From DASRTE01 sp035316885 (GTDB lineage: Bacteria; Actinomycetota; Actinomycetes; Jiangellales; Jiangellaceae), in assembly GCA_035316885.1 (NCBI GenBank), contig DATHII010000042.1, forward strand, positions 1-5,615: a stretch of 5,615 bases of DNA, in the 5' to 3' direction. Position 1 is the stretch's first letter. Every line of letters starts with the position of its first letter. The position numbers were made by a program, and so were the translations under genes. The notes below the pieces were generated by a model, which searched no databases, was not told the DNA's origin, and saw only the letters and a list, made by a program, of their open reading frames with translations. This document shows positions 5,534 through 5,615 of this stretch, piece by piece.

Positions 5534-5615
5534 CGTCTTGTCTCCCTGACTCCGGCCCGAGCCGATCCCGGGCGCCTGAGACTGAGGCTCGGCCGCGAAC
5601 CTGGCCGCAGGCTGT

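Noticed and set aside
1..5615. A novel multi-gene system such as defence, toxin-antitoxin, CRISPR or mobile element
   Set aside because: No nuclease, transposase, integrase, toxin, regular repeat array or terminal repeats are visible; the intact genes are metabolic or stand-alone.

Overview
The window is high-GC DNA with strongly GC-rich third codon positions, GTG as well as ATG starts, and gene families typical of Actinomycetota: an ECF42-type sigma factor, a DHA2 drug exporter and a dimeric alpha/beta-barrel monooxygenase-like protein. Nothing in it identifies genus or species. I see no tRNA, rRNA, CRISPR array, insertion sequence or phage gene.

The left third (1-1823) is a graveyard of two co-directional genes. 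First comes an ECF-family RNA polymerase sigma factor with a C-terminal extension (about 19-1056). It is recognisable along its length but broken by several frameshifts and two sizeable deletions in the TPR-like C-terminal part. Next, almost without a gap, comes a 14-helix-type MFS drug-exporter gene (about 1074-1823). It has a Trp-to-TGA nonsense codon, loss of most of its middle, and frameshifts, but its natural-looking hydrophilic C-terminus survives at 1704-1823. Its remains end 3 bases before the stop of an intact convergent gene, so the boundary between dead and live DNA is sharp.

The centre (1827-4332) holds two intact sugar-phosphate genes in divergent orientation. One is a beta-phosphoglucomutase-like HAD enzyme (minus strand, GTG start at 2636). 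The other is a full-length 6-phosphogluconate dehydrogenase, gnd (plus strand, ATG at 2878). The 241 bases between them are not simply a promoter region: the minus strand carries a coding-looking 3' gene fragment of unknown family. A second possible fragment, resembling the C-terminal tail of an FGGY sugar kinase, follows gnd (4383-4532). Both fit a locus that once held more carbohydrate genes.

The right end has a small intact monooxygenase-fold protein (4608-4931, plus) and a secreted protein with a signal peptide and internal helical repeats (4892-5533, minus). They converge and overlap by 40 bp at their 3' ends. I see no strong case for a new multi-gene system here. The interest lies in gene decay, two perfect 10-bp inverted repeats, an atypical residue in gnd and the uncharacterised secreted repeat protein.
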